This document shows, piece by piece, positions 1 through 7,494 of a DNA stretch of 64,000 nucleotides (within the stretch, counting starts at the first letter, position 1; each line of letters opens with the position of its first letter). The notes beneath the pieces are model-generated. The model was not told the DNA's origin. It did no database searches and saw only the letters and a list, made by a program, of their open reading frames with translations. Both the position numbers and the translations under genes were made by a program. The stretch comes from SLSG01 sp964477035 (GTDB taxonomy: Bacteria > Bacteroidota > Bacteroidia > Bacteroidales > UBA7960). The stretch covers positions 124,001 to 188,000 of the forward strand of contig CAYZCW010000003.1 in assembly GCA_964477035.1 (NCBI GenBank), given 5' to 3'.

Positions 1-1169
1 TCAACGATTCCGGGGGCGCCCGCATCCAGGAGGGAGTGAATTCCCTGGCCGGATACGGGGAGATATTCTTCCGCAATACGCAGGCTTCGGGCGTGATCCC
101 GCAGATCTCCGTGATCCTGGGACCCTGTGCGGGAGGGGCGGTTTACTCCCCTGCCCTGACCGACTTCGTGTTCGTGGTGGACAAGATCTCCAAGATGTTC
201 ATCACCGGACCGGAGGTCATCAAGTCCGTGCTGGGGGAGGAGATCAGCATGGAGGAGCTGGGAGGCGCCCGGGTGCATTCGGAGATCACCGGCAACGCCC
301 ATTTCTTCGCCGAGAGCGAGGCGGAATGCTTCCAGATGATCAAGAAGCTGGTGTCCTACATCCCCTGGAACAACCAGCGGAAAGCGGCCGCCTTCCCCAA
401 AAAGACGCCCAAACTCCGTCAATACCGCATCGACCATATCATCCCGACCGATCCGAGGGAACCCTATGATGTCCGGGACGTGATCCGCGCCATCAGCGAC
501 GACAGCGACTTCTTCGAGGTCATGGAGCTGTTTGCCGCCAATATGGTGATCGGCTTCGGGCGCCTCAACGGGGAAACCGTGGGCTTCGTGGCCAACCAGC
601 CGCTGGTGCTGGCCGGGGTCCTCGATGTGGACTCCTCCGACAAGGCGGCCCGGTTCATCCGGTACTGCGACGCCTTCAATATCCCGCTGGTCACCCTGGT
701 CGACCTGCCGGGCTACCTGCCCGGGATCGACCAGGAACATGCCGGGGTGATCCGGCACGGGGCCAAGATCCTTTATTCCTACAGCGAGGCCACGGTGCCC
801 AAACTGACAGTCATCCTGCGCAAGGCATACGGGGGTGGGTACATCGCCATGTGTTCACGGCACCTGAAGGCCGATTTTGTCTTCGCCTGGCCGACCGCCG
901 AAATTGCGGTCATGGGACCCGAAGGGGCCGCCAACATCATCTTCCGCCAGGAGATCCTCCAATCCAAAAACCCGGAAGAGACCCGGCAGAAGAAGGTGGA
1001 CGAATACAAGAAGAAGTTTGCCAACCCATACGTGGCGGCCGCACACGGGTATATCGACGCCGTGATCGAACCCTCGGAAACGCGCCGCTTCCTGATCCAC
1101 GCCATGGACATCTCCTCCCAGAAGTCCCAGCTCGTCCCACAGAAGAAACACGGGATCCCCCCGTTTTAA
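1..1169 (+). CDS. Acyl-CoA carboxylase beta (carboxyltransferase) subunit, 5' truncated by window edge
   Basis: Biotin-dependent carboxyltransferase of the propionyl-CoA carboxylase beta / methylmalonyl-CoA decarboxylase alpha family, which moves CO2 between carboxybiotin and an acyl-CoA in the cytoplasm. The frame is open from base 3 (NDSGGARIQEGVNS), so the true start lies outside the window and only about 388 residues of a usual ~510 are visible. Both crotonase-like halves are recognisable: GPCAGGAVYSPALTD in the N-terminal half and GYLPGIDQEHAGVIRHGAK, then KAYGGGYIAM, in the C-terminal half. It ends in KKHGIPPF, as family members do. A biotin carrier gene follows after 13 bases, which fits one carboxylase operon. 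Propionyl-CoA is the likely substrate by family; a decarboxylase role cannot be excluded from this fragment. Confidence 0.93.
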   Translation, partial: NDSGGARIQEGVNSLAGYGEIFFRNTQASGVIPQISVILGPCAGGAVYSPALTDFVFVVDKISKMFITGPEVIKSVLGEEISMEELGGARVHSEITGNAHFFAESEAECFQMIKKLVSYIPWNNQRKAAAFPKKTPKLRQYRIDHIIPTDPREPYDVRDVIRAISDDSDFFEVMELFAANMVIGFGRLNGETVGFVANQPLVLAGVLDVDSSDKAARFIRYCDAFNIPLVTLVDLPGYLPGIDQEHAGVIRHGAKILYSYSEATVPKLTVILRKAYGGGYIAMCSRHLKADFVFAWPTAEIAVMGPEGAANIIFRQEILQSKNPEETRQKKVDEYKKKFANPYVAAAHGYIDAVIEPSETRRFLIHAMDISSQKSQLVPQKKHGIPPF

Positions 1170-1182
1170 CAAGTCCGAATCC

Positions 1183-1509
1183 ATGAGCAGGAAAACACAG
1201 AAACCTGAATATGCCCGGCTGGTCGTTGACGATGCGGAGTACGAAACCCTGCTGAACAAGATGCACCTCGGCCGCAAGCCCTACCAGCCCAGGGACCCCA
1301 AAAAAATCACGTCCTTCATGCCCGGGAACATCCAGGAGGTGTTCGTGAAAAAGGGCGAGGTGGTGGAAGAAGGGAGCAGGCTCTGCATCCTGGAAGCCAT
1401 GAAGATGAAGAACGTGCTCATCGCCCCGGCCGGCGGCACGGTGAAGAAAGTGCATGTGAAGGTGGGCGACAAGGTGCCCAAGAATTTCGTGCTGGTGGAG
1501 CTGAAATGA
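1183..1509 (+). CDS. Biotin carboxyl carrier protein of the acyl-CoA carboxylase
   Basis: Small 108-residue biotinyl-domain protein that shuttles carboxybiotin between a biotin carboxylase and the carboxyltransferase encoded just upstream. The biotin attachment motif EAMKMKN is at residues 71-77, with Lys74 the expected biotinylated residue. The domain starts near residue 42 (ITSFMPGNIQEVFVKKGEVV) and runs to the C-terminus. The first ~40 residues are a short charged extension that I do not recognise as a domain. Its last codons overlap the rdgB start by four bases (ATGA), so the three genes are translationally linked. The biotin carboxylase gene is not seen here and may lie to the left. Confidence 0.92.
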   Translation: MSRKTQKPEYARLVVDDAEYETLLNKMHLGRKPYQPRDPKKITSFMPGNIQEVFVKKGEVVEEGSRLCILEAMKMKNVLIAPAGGTVKKVHVKVGDKVPKNFVLVELK

Positions 1510-2147
1510 AGACACGGCTGCTGTTCGCCAGCAACAACCCCCACAAGCTGACGGAGGTCCGCGCGATCCTGGGACCGGACCTGACTGTGTCCTCCCTGGC
1601 CGGGGCCGGCCTGACGGAGGAGATCCCCGAACCTTTCGACACCCTGGAGGAAAACGCCCTGGCCAAGGCGCGCCATGTGCACGCGCGCCTGGGGATCGAT
1701 TGCTTTTCGGACGACTCCGGGCTGGAGGTGGACGCCCTGGGCGGGGCGCCCGGGGTGCGGTCGGCCCGCTTTGCCGGGCCCGGCGGCAGTGCCCGCGACA
1801 ACATCCTCAAACTGCTGGAGCTGTTGCATGGACAGGAAAACCGCAAGGCCCGCTTCCGGGCGGTCATCGCCCTGATCCTCAATGGGGAAGAATTCTTGTT
1901 TGAAGGAGAAGTGCGGGGACAGATCACCCGGGAGCCGGCAGGAGGGCGCGGCTTCGGCTACGACCCGGTCTTCCTGCCCGATGGATTCGATCAGCGGTTT
2001 TCAGAGATGGACGAAACGCTGAAAAACACCATCAGCCACCGCGGCCGGGCGTTGGAGAAACTCGCAGGATTCCTCAGGGAGAGGGGGCTTATTTCCCGGG
2101 AGCAGTCCCGGTCCGGCCCGCCAGGGCCTCCTCTATCAGGCTGCTGA
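1506..2147 (+). CDS. rdgB: RdgB/HAM1 family non-canonical purine NTP pyrophosphatase
   Basis: Hydrolyses XTP, dITP and ITP to monophosphates and so cleans damaged purines from the nucleotide pool. The family motif SNNPHKLTE is at residues 9-17, FSDDSGLEVDALGGAPGV sits near residue 66, and GRGFGYDPVFLPDG and SHRGRALEKL are in the C-terminal part. The protein is 213 residues. The recognisable domain ends near FLRERG, and the last ~20 residues (Ser/Gly/Pro-rich) are read through the 3' end of the convergent ddl gene, giving a 59-base overlap. The start overlaps the preceding stop as ATGA. Confidence 0.95.
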   Translation: MKTRLLFASNNPHKLTEVRAILGPDLTVSSLAGAGLTEEIPEPFDTLEENALAKARHVHARLGIDCFSDDSGLEVDALGGAPGVRSARFAGPGGSARDNILKLLELLHGQENRKARFRAVIALILNGEEFLFEGEVRGQITREPAGGRGFGYDPVFLPDGFDQRFSEMDETLKNTISHRGRALEKLAGFLRERGLISREQSRSGPPGPPLSGC

Positions 2148-3117
2148 ACAGCTCCATTACGGGGATGCCCGCCACGGCCGCCTGCTGCGGCACGATGCTG
2201 GTTTCGGCCATGCCGGGCGTCACGTTGATCTCCAGGAAGTACAGACGCTCCCCGTTATAAATATAATCGATGCGCGCCAGCCCTTTCATCTCGAATTGGC
2301 GGTAAAGCCGGGCCGTGGTCTGCTGCACTTGCCGGGTCAGCTCCTCCGGGATGCGGGCCGGGGTGATCTCGTCGGCCGCCCCCTTGGTGTACTTGGCCTC
2401 GAAATCAAAAAACTGCGCCCCCGTCTTGCTGATGATCTCGGTCACCGGCAGGGCCAGTACCTCTCCCCTGTGGCGAAACACCCCGCAGGTCAGCTCGGTG
2501 CCCCGGATGTACTCCTCCACGTACACCTCGTCATCGCAATCCAGGGCCTGACGGATGGCGGGCATCAGCCCGGAGGCCTCCCTCACGAAGTTCGTGCCCA
2601 GGCTGGATCCTCCCTTGTTGGGTTTCACAAAAACGGGCAGGGACACCTTCGACAGCACCTGGGCCTCATCCAGGGACTGGCCGCGCGAAAACTTGGCCGA
2701 GCGCGCCACCGGCATCCCGAAATGGGCGGCCAGGATGTTGCAGAAGTATTTGTTGAAGGTCAGGGCCGAAGGGAGCAGTCCCGCCGTGGTGAACGGAATG
2801 CCCATCATCTCGAAATAGCCCTGCAGTTTGCCGTCCTCCCCGGGGGTGCCGTGGATCGTGATGAAGGCGCAGTCGAACCGCAGTTTCTCCCCCCCGTCCA
2901 GGATGGAAAAGTCGTTTTTGTCGACCGCCGCCGTGGTGCTGTCCTCCCGCAGCCAGACCCATTCGGGTCCTCTGATCAGGATGGTATACACCCTGTAACG
3001 GGAGGGATCCATATTTCTTTTGATCATCCGGGCGCTTTCGACCGAGATCACGTATTCTCCGGAGTCCCCTCCGGCAACCAGGGCAATGTTCTTGTGCATG
3101 CAGGGAATCTTGTTCAT
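2089..3117 (-). CDS. ddl: D-alanine--D-alanine ligase
   Basis: ATP-grasp ligase that makes the D-Ala-D-Ala dipeptide for peptidoglycan. The 342 residues show the N-terminal nucleotide-like fold (ALVAGGDSGEYVISVESAR), the substrate/ATP region FVKPNKGGSSLGTNFV, EEYIRGTELTCGV, and the metal-binding end FLEINVTPGMAETSIVPQQA. The annotated start gives six extra residues before a second Met (base 3099); either is possible because no clear ribosome binding site is visible. It lies divergent to the PASTA-domain gene, a neighbourhood (ddl, PASTA, rluD) common in Bacteroidota. Its 3' end overlaps rdgB. Confidence 0.96.
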   Translation of the reverse strand: MNKIPCMHKNIALVAGGDSGEYVISVESARMIKRNMDPSRYRVYTILIRGPEWVWLREDSTTAAVDKNDFSILDGGEKLRFDCAFITIHGTPGEDGKLQGYFEMMGIPFTTAGLLPSALTFNKYFCNILAAHFGMPVARSAKFSRGQSLDEAQVLSKVSLPVFVKPNKGGSSLGTNFVREASGLMPAIRQALDCDDEVYVEEYIRGTELTCGVFRHRGEVLALPVTEIISKTGAQFFDFEAKYTKGAADEITPARIPEELTRQVQQTTARLYRQFEMKGLARIDYIYNGERLYFLEINVTPGMAETSIVPQQAAVAGIPVMELFSSLIEEALAGRTGTAPGK

Positions 3118-3246
3118 TGGTTTCGTCGGACAGGCCCGGGACCCCTCCGGGCAAACTTAAAAAAAAAACGCCTACATACCATAAACGCCCGATAAATTCG
3201 TTAGTTGAATGATGGGATTTCCCGGGCGGGCCCGGACATTATTTTG

Positions 3247-3254
3247 TACTTTTG
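3247..3254 (+). promoter_or_regulatory. Bacteroidota -7 box (TACTTTTG) of the PASTA gene
   Basis: TACTTTTG matches the Bacteroidota -7 consensus TAnnTTTG and is preceded directly by TTTG. The ATG at 3258 lies only three bases after the box, so transcription would begin at or next to the start codon, giving a leaderless mRNA. The same 12-base core TTTGTACTTTTG precedes tRNA-Ser at 11812. No convincing -33 element was found. Confidence 0.5.
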
Positions 3255-3257
3255 GGT

Positions 3258-4283
3258 ATGCGTTTACTGGACTTCATACGGACCCGGCAGTTTCTGCAAC
3301 ACCTGGTCTATGCAATCGCCCTGGGGGTGTTCCTGTTGTGGGGCGCCCTCAGACTGCTCGACCTGTACACCCACCACGGCCGCACCGTGGCGGTACCCGC
3401 ACTGGAAGGCCTGCAGGAAGCCGAGGCCAGGGCCCTGATCCGGGAGCACCGCCTGCGCTATGTCATCAACGACTCCATCTTCGACGACACCCGGGAAAAG
3501 GGAAGCGTCTCCTCCCAGGACCCGCTGGCCGGCACGGAGGTGAAGCGCAACCGCACCATTTACCTGACCACCGTGGCCATGATGCCCGAGATGGTCCCCA
3601 TGCCCGACCTGACGGACCTGTCCTACAGGCAGGCGGTCACCCGCCTGGAAACCTACGGGCTGCAGCTCGGGGTGCTGGAATACCGCCCGGACATCGCCCG
3701 CAATGCCGTCCTGCAACAGAAATACCAGGGCGGGGCGATCGAGCCGGGCACCCTGGTGGAGAAGGGCACCCCCATCGACCTGGTGCTGGGCGAGGGCCTG
3801 GGCGAGAACATCGTGATGGTGCCCATGCTGGTGGGCCTGCCCAGGCGGGAGGCCATACAAGAACTCAATGCAGCCACCCTGAATGTCGGCAACGAATTCT
3901 ACCTGGACGAGGAAGGGGAAGATGTCCGCGTCTACCGCATGCAGCCCGACCCGGTGGGCCGCAACCACTACCTGCAGGCCGGCAGCACGGTCGACCTCTA
4001 CTACCGCTCTCCGGATGTGTTCGATTTCGAAGCCTACCTGGAGGAGCTGCTCACCGTGCCCGTCCCCCTGCTGTTTGGCAAGACGCCCGAAGAGGTGCGC
4101 CAGACCCTGGAGGCCTTTGGGCTGGAGCTGGGGGAGGAAGTCTTCGAGGAAGGCGTCAGCCTGCGGGATGCCCGCGTTTTCCGGCAGGAGCCCGAGTACG
4201 AGGAGGACGCCATGGTCCGCAAGAACGAAAAGATCAACATCTGGTACCGGCCGGTGGAAGCCTTTGAGCTGGACAACCTCTGA
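3258..4283 (+). CDS. Membrane-anchored protein with four PASTA domains
   Basis: A 341-residue protein with a short cytoplasmic head, one membrane segment (about residues 12-36) and four tandem PASTA domains, each opening with a VPxLxGL-like motif (near residues 46, 113, 188 and 267). PASTA domains bind muropeptides or beta-lactams in PBP2x and Ser/Thr kinases. Here there is no kinase or transpeptidase, so it is a stand-alone periplasmic sensor or scaffold; its exact role is unknown. The ATG at 3258 is preferred over an in-frame TTG at 3252, which lies inside the -7 box. Position between ddl and rluD supports a cell-wall link. Confidence 0.88.
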   Translation: MRLLDFIRTRQFLQHLVYAIALGVFLLWGALRLLDLYTHHGRTVAVPALEGLQEAEARALIREHRLRYVINDSIFDDTREKGSVSSQDPLAGTEVKRNRTIYLTTVAMMPEMVPMPDLTDLSYRQAVTRLETYGLQLGVLEYRPDIARNAVLQQKYQGGAIEPGTLVEKGTPIDLVLGEGLGENIVMVPMLVGLPRREAIQELNAATLNVGNEFYLDEEGEDVRVYRMQPDPVGRNHYLQAGSTVDLYYRSPDVFDFEAYLEELLTVPVPLLFGKTPEEVRQTLEAFGLELGEEVFEEGVSLRDARVFRQEPEYEEDAMVRKNEKINIWYRPVEAFELDNL

Positions 4284-4331
4284 CAGGGGAGCAGCCACCT
4301 TCGGTCCCATCCGACAAGAAATCCGAAACGA

Positions 4332-6323
4332 ATGACCCAAAGACTTATAGCCTGTATTTTCCTGCTTCTCGCGGTCCCGGCCATTCCCGCATGGGCCCAG
4401 GAGGTGCTCCTCCCGCTGGAGGCCAATCCGGTAAAGGAGGCCCTGCCGCTGCCCCACAAGTCAGGGGAACAGCCCACTGCACTCAGCCTGCCCTTCTGGG
4501 ATGACTTCTCCTACCAGGGGCCCTATCCCGACAGCCGCCTGTGGGCCGACCGGCAGGTGTTTGTCAACAACAGCTTCGCCATACATCCGCGCACCTGGGG
4601 CACGGCCACCTTCGACGCCCTGGACGAACACGGGCAGATGTACCCGCATATCGAGCCGACCAATACCCCTTACGTGGCCGACCGCCTCACTTCCCAGCCC
4701 ATCCGGCTCGATTCGGTAATGATTCCTTCAGCCCGTGCCCTCAGCCCGGCCGACTCGGTCATCATCAGCTTTTTTTACCAGCCACAGGGAAGGAGCGGTC
4801 CGCCCACCCCCGATGACGCCCTGAAACTGGAGTTTCTGCACACCCCGGGCTACTGGGACCTGGACGGGGAAGGCGAAGTGGTCTGGGTGGAAGACCTCTG
4901 GGAGACTGTATGGGAAACGGAAGGCATGAGTCTCAGTGAGTTCTCGTCGGATACATTCCCCTGGTTCCGCCGGGTGGCCCTGCCCGTCACCGACCCGGTC
5001 TATTTCCGCAAGGATTTCCGCTTCCGGTTCACGGCCATGCTCAGCTACCCCCCTTCTTCCGGACAGAGCCTGGACAACCTGGCTTCGTCGCGCGCTGTCT
5101 GGCATGTCGACTATGTGACGCTCGGACATAACCGCCGCCGCCAGGAGGAAAGCGATTACGACATCGCCTTTGCGGGCCCCGCCCAGTCGCTGCTGCGCGA
5201 GTACTCGGCCATGCCCTGGTCGCACTACATCCTCAATCCCCAGCAACACCTGCGGGAGGACTTCGAGATGCTGATCACCAACCTGGACAATACCGTCTAC
5301 CCATACTCCTACCGCTACTTCATCCGGGATGAGGCCGGCCAGATCGTGCGCAACTATTCGGGCGGCACCTGGAACCTCCAACCCTTCAGCACGCATGGCT
5401 ACCAGGCCTACCAGCCCCATGCCCGTCCGATCGTGATCCCCAACCCCCTGCCCACTGCGCCGGCGGAGAAACGGCATTTCGATATCGTGCATGTGGTGCG
5501 CGCCGGCGCGGCCGGTGACGACCGCCCCCGCAACGACACCCTGGTCTACCGCCAGCACTTCGACAACCATTTCGCCTACGACGACGGGGTGCCCGAACAA
5601 GGCTACGGCCTGACCGGGTGGAACCCCCGCCTGGCCTACCGTTTCACAGGCAGCAAGGCCGATGAGCTGGGAGCCGTCCAGATCTACTTCAACCGCACCA
5701 TCGGCAGCCAGAACAAAGACCGGGCTTTCCGTTTCACCGTCTGGGAAAGCCTTCATCCGGAGGAAATCATCCTCTACCAGTCGGAGGAGGTCGTGCTGTC
5801 CGACTATGCAGACGGACTCAATGCCTTTGTCACCTATGTGCTGGACCAGGCCGTGCCGGTGCCGGAGACCTTTTACGTCGGACTGGCCCAGCAGGGGCGC
5901 ATCGACATCCCGGACTTCCTCAGCATCGGCTTCGACTGGAGCCGGGATGCCAGCGACAAGCTGTTCTATAATGTGCAGGGGGAATGGATGCCCTCGATTT
6001 ACCCCGGGGCCCTGATGATCCGTCCGGTGATGGGCGCGCCCCGCCTACCCACCACAGCCACTGAACCCGGCAGCCAGCTGCCCCTGAGCGTATACCCCAA
6101 CCCCGCCGGCGGAAATTATTTGAGGGTCAGCCTGGGAGCCGGGGAGGAGGATGACGGCCTCTACCGCATGGAAGCCTTCGACCTGTACGGCAGGATGGTC
6201 TTCCGCGGGGACTACACCCCCACCCTCCCGCTCGAATCATTCAGCAACGGGGTCTACATCCTGCGCATCACCCATGCCGTGAGCAGGCAGAGCGGGGTGG
6301 TCCGCTTTGTCGTTGCCCGGTAA
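4332..6323 (+). CDS. Secreted protein with C-terminal T9SS type A sorting domain
   Basis: A 663-residue exported protein. It starts with a clear signal peptide (LIACIFLLLAVPAIPAWAQ) and ends with a type IX secretion sorting domain of about 80 residues: LSVYPNPAGGNYLRV, YRMEAFDLYGRMV, SNGVYILRI. It should therefore cross the outer membrane by T9SS and be attached to the surface or released. The central ~550 residues are aromatic- and Asp-rich beta-type sequence that I do not recognise as a catalytic domain. It lies 48 bases after the PASTA gene and 11 before rluD, so co-transcription is likely. Confidence 0.85.
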   Translation: MTQRLIACIFLLLAVPAIPAWAQEVLLPLEANPVKEALPLPHKSGEQPTALSLPFWDDFSYQGPYPDSRLWADRQVFVNNSFAIHPRTWGTATFDALDEHGQMYPHIEPTNTPYVADRLTSQPIRLDSVMIPSARALSPADSVIISFFYQPQGRSGPPTPDDALKLEFLHTPGYWDLDGEGEVVWVEDLWETVWETEGMSLSEFSSDTFPWFRRVALPVTDPVYFRKDFRFRFTAMLSYPPSSGQSLDNLASSRAVWHVDYVTLGHNRRRQEESDYDIAFAGPAQSLLREYSAMPWSHYILNPQQHLREDFEMLITNLDNTVYPYSYRYFIRDEAGQIVRNYSGGTWNLQPFSTHGYQAYQPHARPIVIPNPLPTAPAEKRHFDIVHVVRAGAAGDDRPRNDTLVYRQHFDNHFAYDDGVPEQGYGLTGWNPRLAYRFTGSKADELGAVQIYFNRTIGSQNKDRAFRFTVWESLHPEEIILYQSEEVVLSDYADGLNAFVTYVLDQAVPVPETFYVGLAQQGRIDIPDFLSIGFDWSRDASDKLFYNVQGEWMPSIYPGALMIRPVMGAPRLPTTATEPGSQLPLSVYPNPAGGNYLRVSLGAGEEDDGLYRMEAFDLYGRMVFRGDYTPTLPLESFSNGVYILRITHAVSRQSGVVRFVVAR

Positions 6324-6334
6324 ACCCATTTCCC

Positions 6335-7438
6335 ATGAATAAAGAAGGGCATTACCCTGAACCGGAAGACGAACAGGACGGGCAGGAAGAGCAGGAACTC
6401 TTTGAGCACCACCGTTTCGTGGCGGACAAGGGGCAGGGCCTGCTCCGCATCGACAAGTTCCTGTTTGCCCGCCTGGAGAACACCAGCCGCAACAAGATCC
6501 AGGTGGCCGCCCGGGCCGGCAACATCCTGGTGAACGGACAGGCGGTGAAGCCCAACTACAAGGTGAAACCCCTTGACGAGGTGAGCATCGTCATGGCCTA
6601 CCCGCCCCGGGAGGTCGAGTTGCTGCCCGAAGACATCCCGGTGGAGGTCCTGTATGAGGACGGGCACATCGTGATCGTCAACAAGGAAGCCGGCATGGTG
6701 GTCCACCCCGGCTACGGCAACTACACCGGCACGCTGGTCAACGCCTTGCTGCACCATTTCGGGCACCTGCCCCGCCGCGACCGGGAGGACGTCAAGCCGG
6801 GGCTGGTGCACCGCCTCGACAAGGACACCTCGGGCATCATGGTGGTGGCCAAGACCGAGCTGGCGCAGACGCGCCTGGCAAAAATGTTCTTCGACCGCAG
6901 CATCCGCCGCATCTACCACGCCCTGGTCTGGGGAGACCTGAAGGAGGCGGAAGGGACCATCACCGGACACATTGGCCGCAGCCTCAAGAACCGCAAGGTG
7001 ATGGACGTCTTTCCCGACGGGGCTTACGGCAAGCCGGCGGTCACCCATTACCGGGTGCTGGAGCGCTTCGGCTATGTGAGCCTGGTGGAGTGCCGGCTGG
7101 AGACAGGACGGACCCACCAGATCCGGGCCCACTTTCAGCATACCGGCCACCCCCTGTTCAACGACGCCACCTACGGAGGCGACAGGATCCTCAAAGGCAC
7201 CACCTTTACCAAGTACAAGCAGTTTGTGAAGAATTGCTTCAGCCTGCTGCCCCGCCACGCCCTCCATGCACGCACCCTGGGCTTCAACCATCCCATCAGC
7301 GGAAACCCCCTGTTTTTTGAGTCTGCCCTCCCGGACGACATGCAGGGGGTCATCGACAAATGGCGGCATTATGCCGTACACCGGGCCATGGAGCCCGACC
7401 AGGAGCCCGAACCGGACGATCCTGGGATTGGCGGTTAG
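6335..7438 (+). CDS. rluD: RluD-family 23S rRNA pseudouridine synthase
   Basis: Isomerises uridine to pseudouridine in 23S rRNA. The 367-residue protein has an N-terminal acidic stretch, an S4 RNA-binding domain (about residues 35-90, LRIDKFLFARLENTSRNK) and the RluA-type catalytic domain with the signature GLVHRLDKDTSG holding the catalytic Asp. TGRTHQIRAHFQHTGHPL is the second conserved block. Length is slightly above E. coli RluD. The specific target uridines (by analogy 1911/1915/1917) are inferred from family resemblance only. The stop codon lies within the first units of a heptad repeat array that fills the gap to the convergent TonB receptor. Confidence 0.92.
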   Translation: MNKEGHYPEPEDEQDGQEEQELFEHHRFVADKGQGLLRIDKFLFARLENTSRNKIQVAARAGNILVNGQAVKPNYKVKPLDEVSIVMAYPPREVELLPEDIPVEVLYEDGHIVIVNKEAGMVVHPGYGNYTGTLVNALLHHFGHLPRRDREDVKPGLVHRLDKDTSGIMVVAKTELAQTRLAKMFFDRSIRRIYHALVWGDLKEAEGTITGHIGRSLKNRKVMDVFPDGAYGKPAVTHYRVLERFGYVSLVECRLETGRTHQIRAHFQHTGHPLFNDATYGGDRILKGTTFTKYKQFVKNCFSLLPRHALHARTLGFNHPISGNPLFFESALPDDMQGVIDKWRHYAVHRAMEPDQEPEPDDPGIGG

Positions 7439-7492
7439 CTGTTGGCGGTTGGCCAGAATCCAATAGCCAATAGCTAAAAGCCAATAGCCACC
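7428..7492. repeat. Heptad repeat array A (TTGG arm then CCAA arm)
   Basis: Four TTGGNNN-type heptads (TTGGCGG, TTAGCTG, TTGGCGG, TTGGCCA) run from 7428. After a four-base spacer come CCAATAG, CCAATAG, CTAAAAG, CCAATAG, CCACC. The two halves are inverted relative to each other, so the transcript can form an imperfect hairpin. The array includes the rluD stop codon (7436-7438) and ends three bases before the stop of the convergent receptor, so it is the entire intergenic region. Confidence 0.8.
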
Positions 7493-7494
7493 AT

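Noticed and set aside
7428..7492. CRISPR array
   Set aside because: Units are seven bases in direct tandem without spacers, and no cas genes are in the window.
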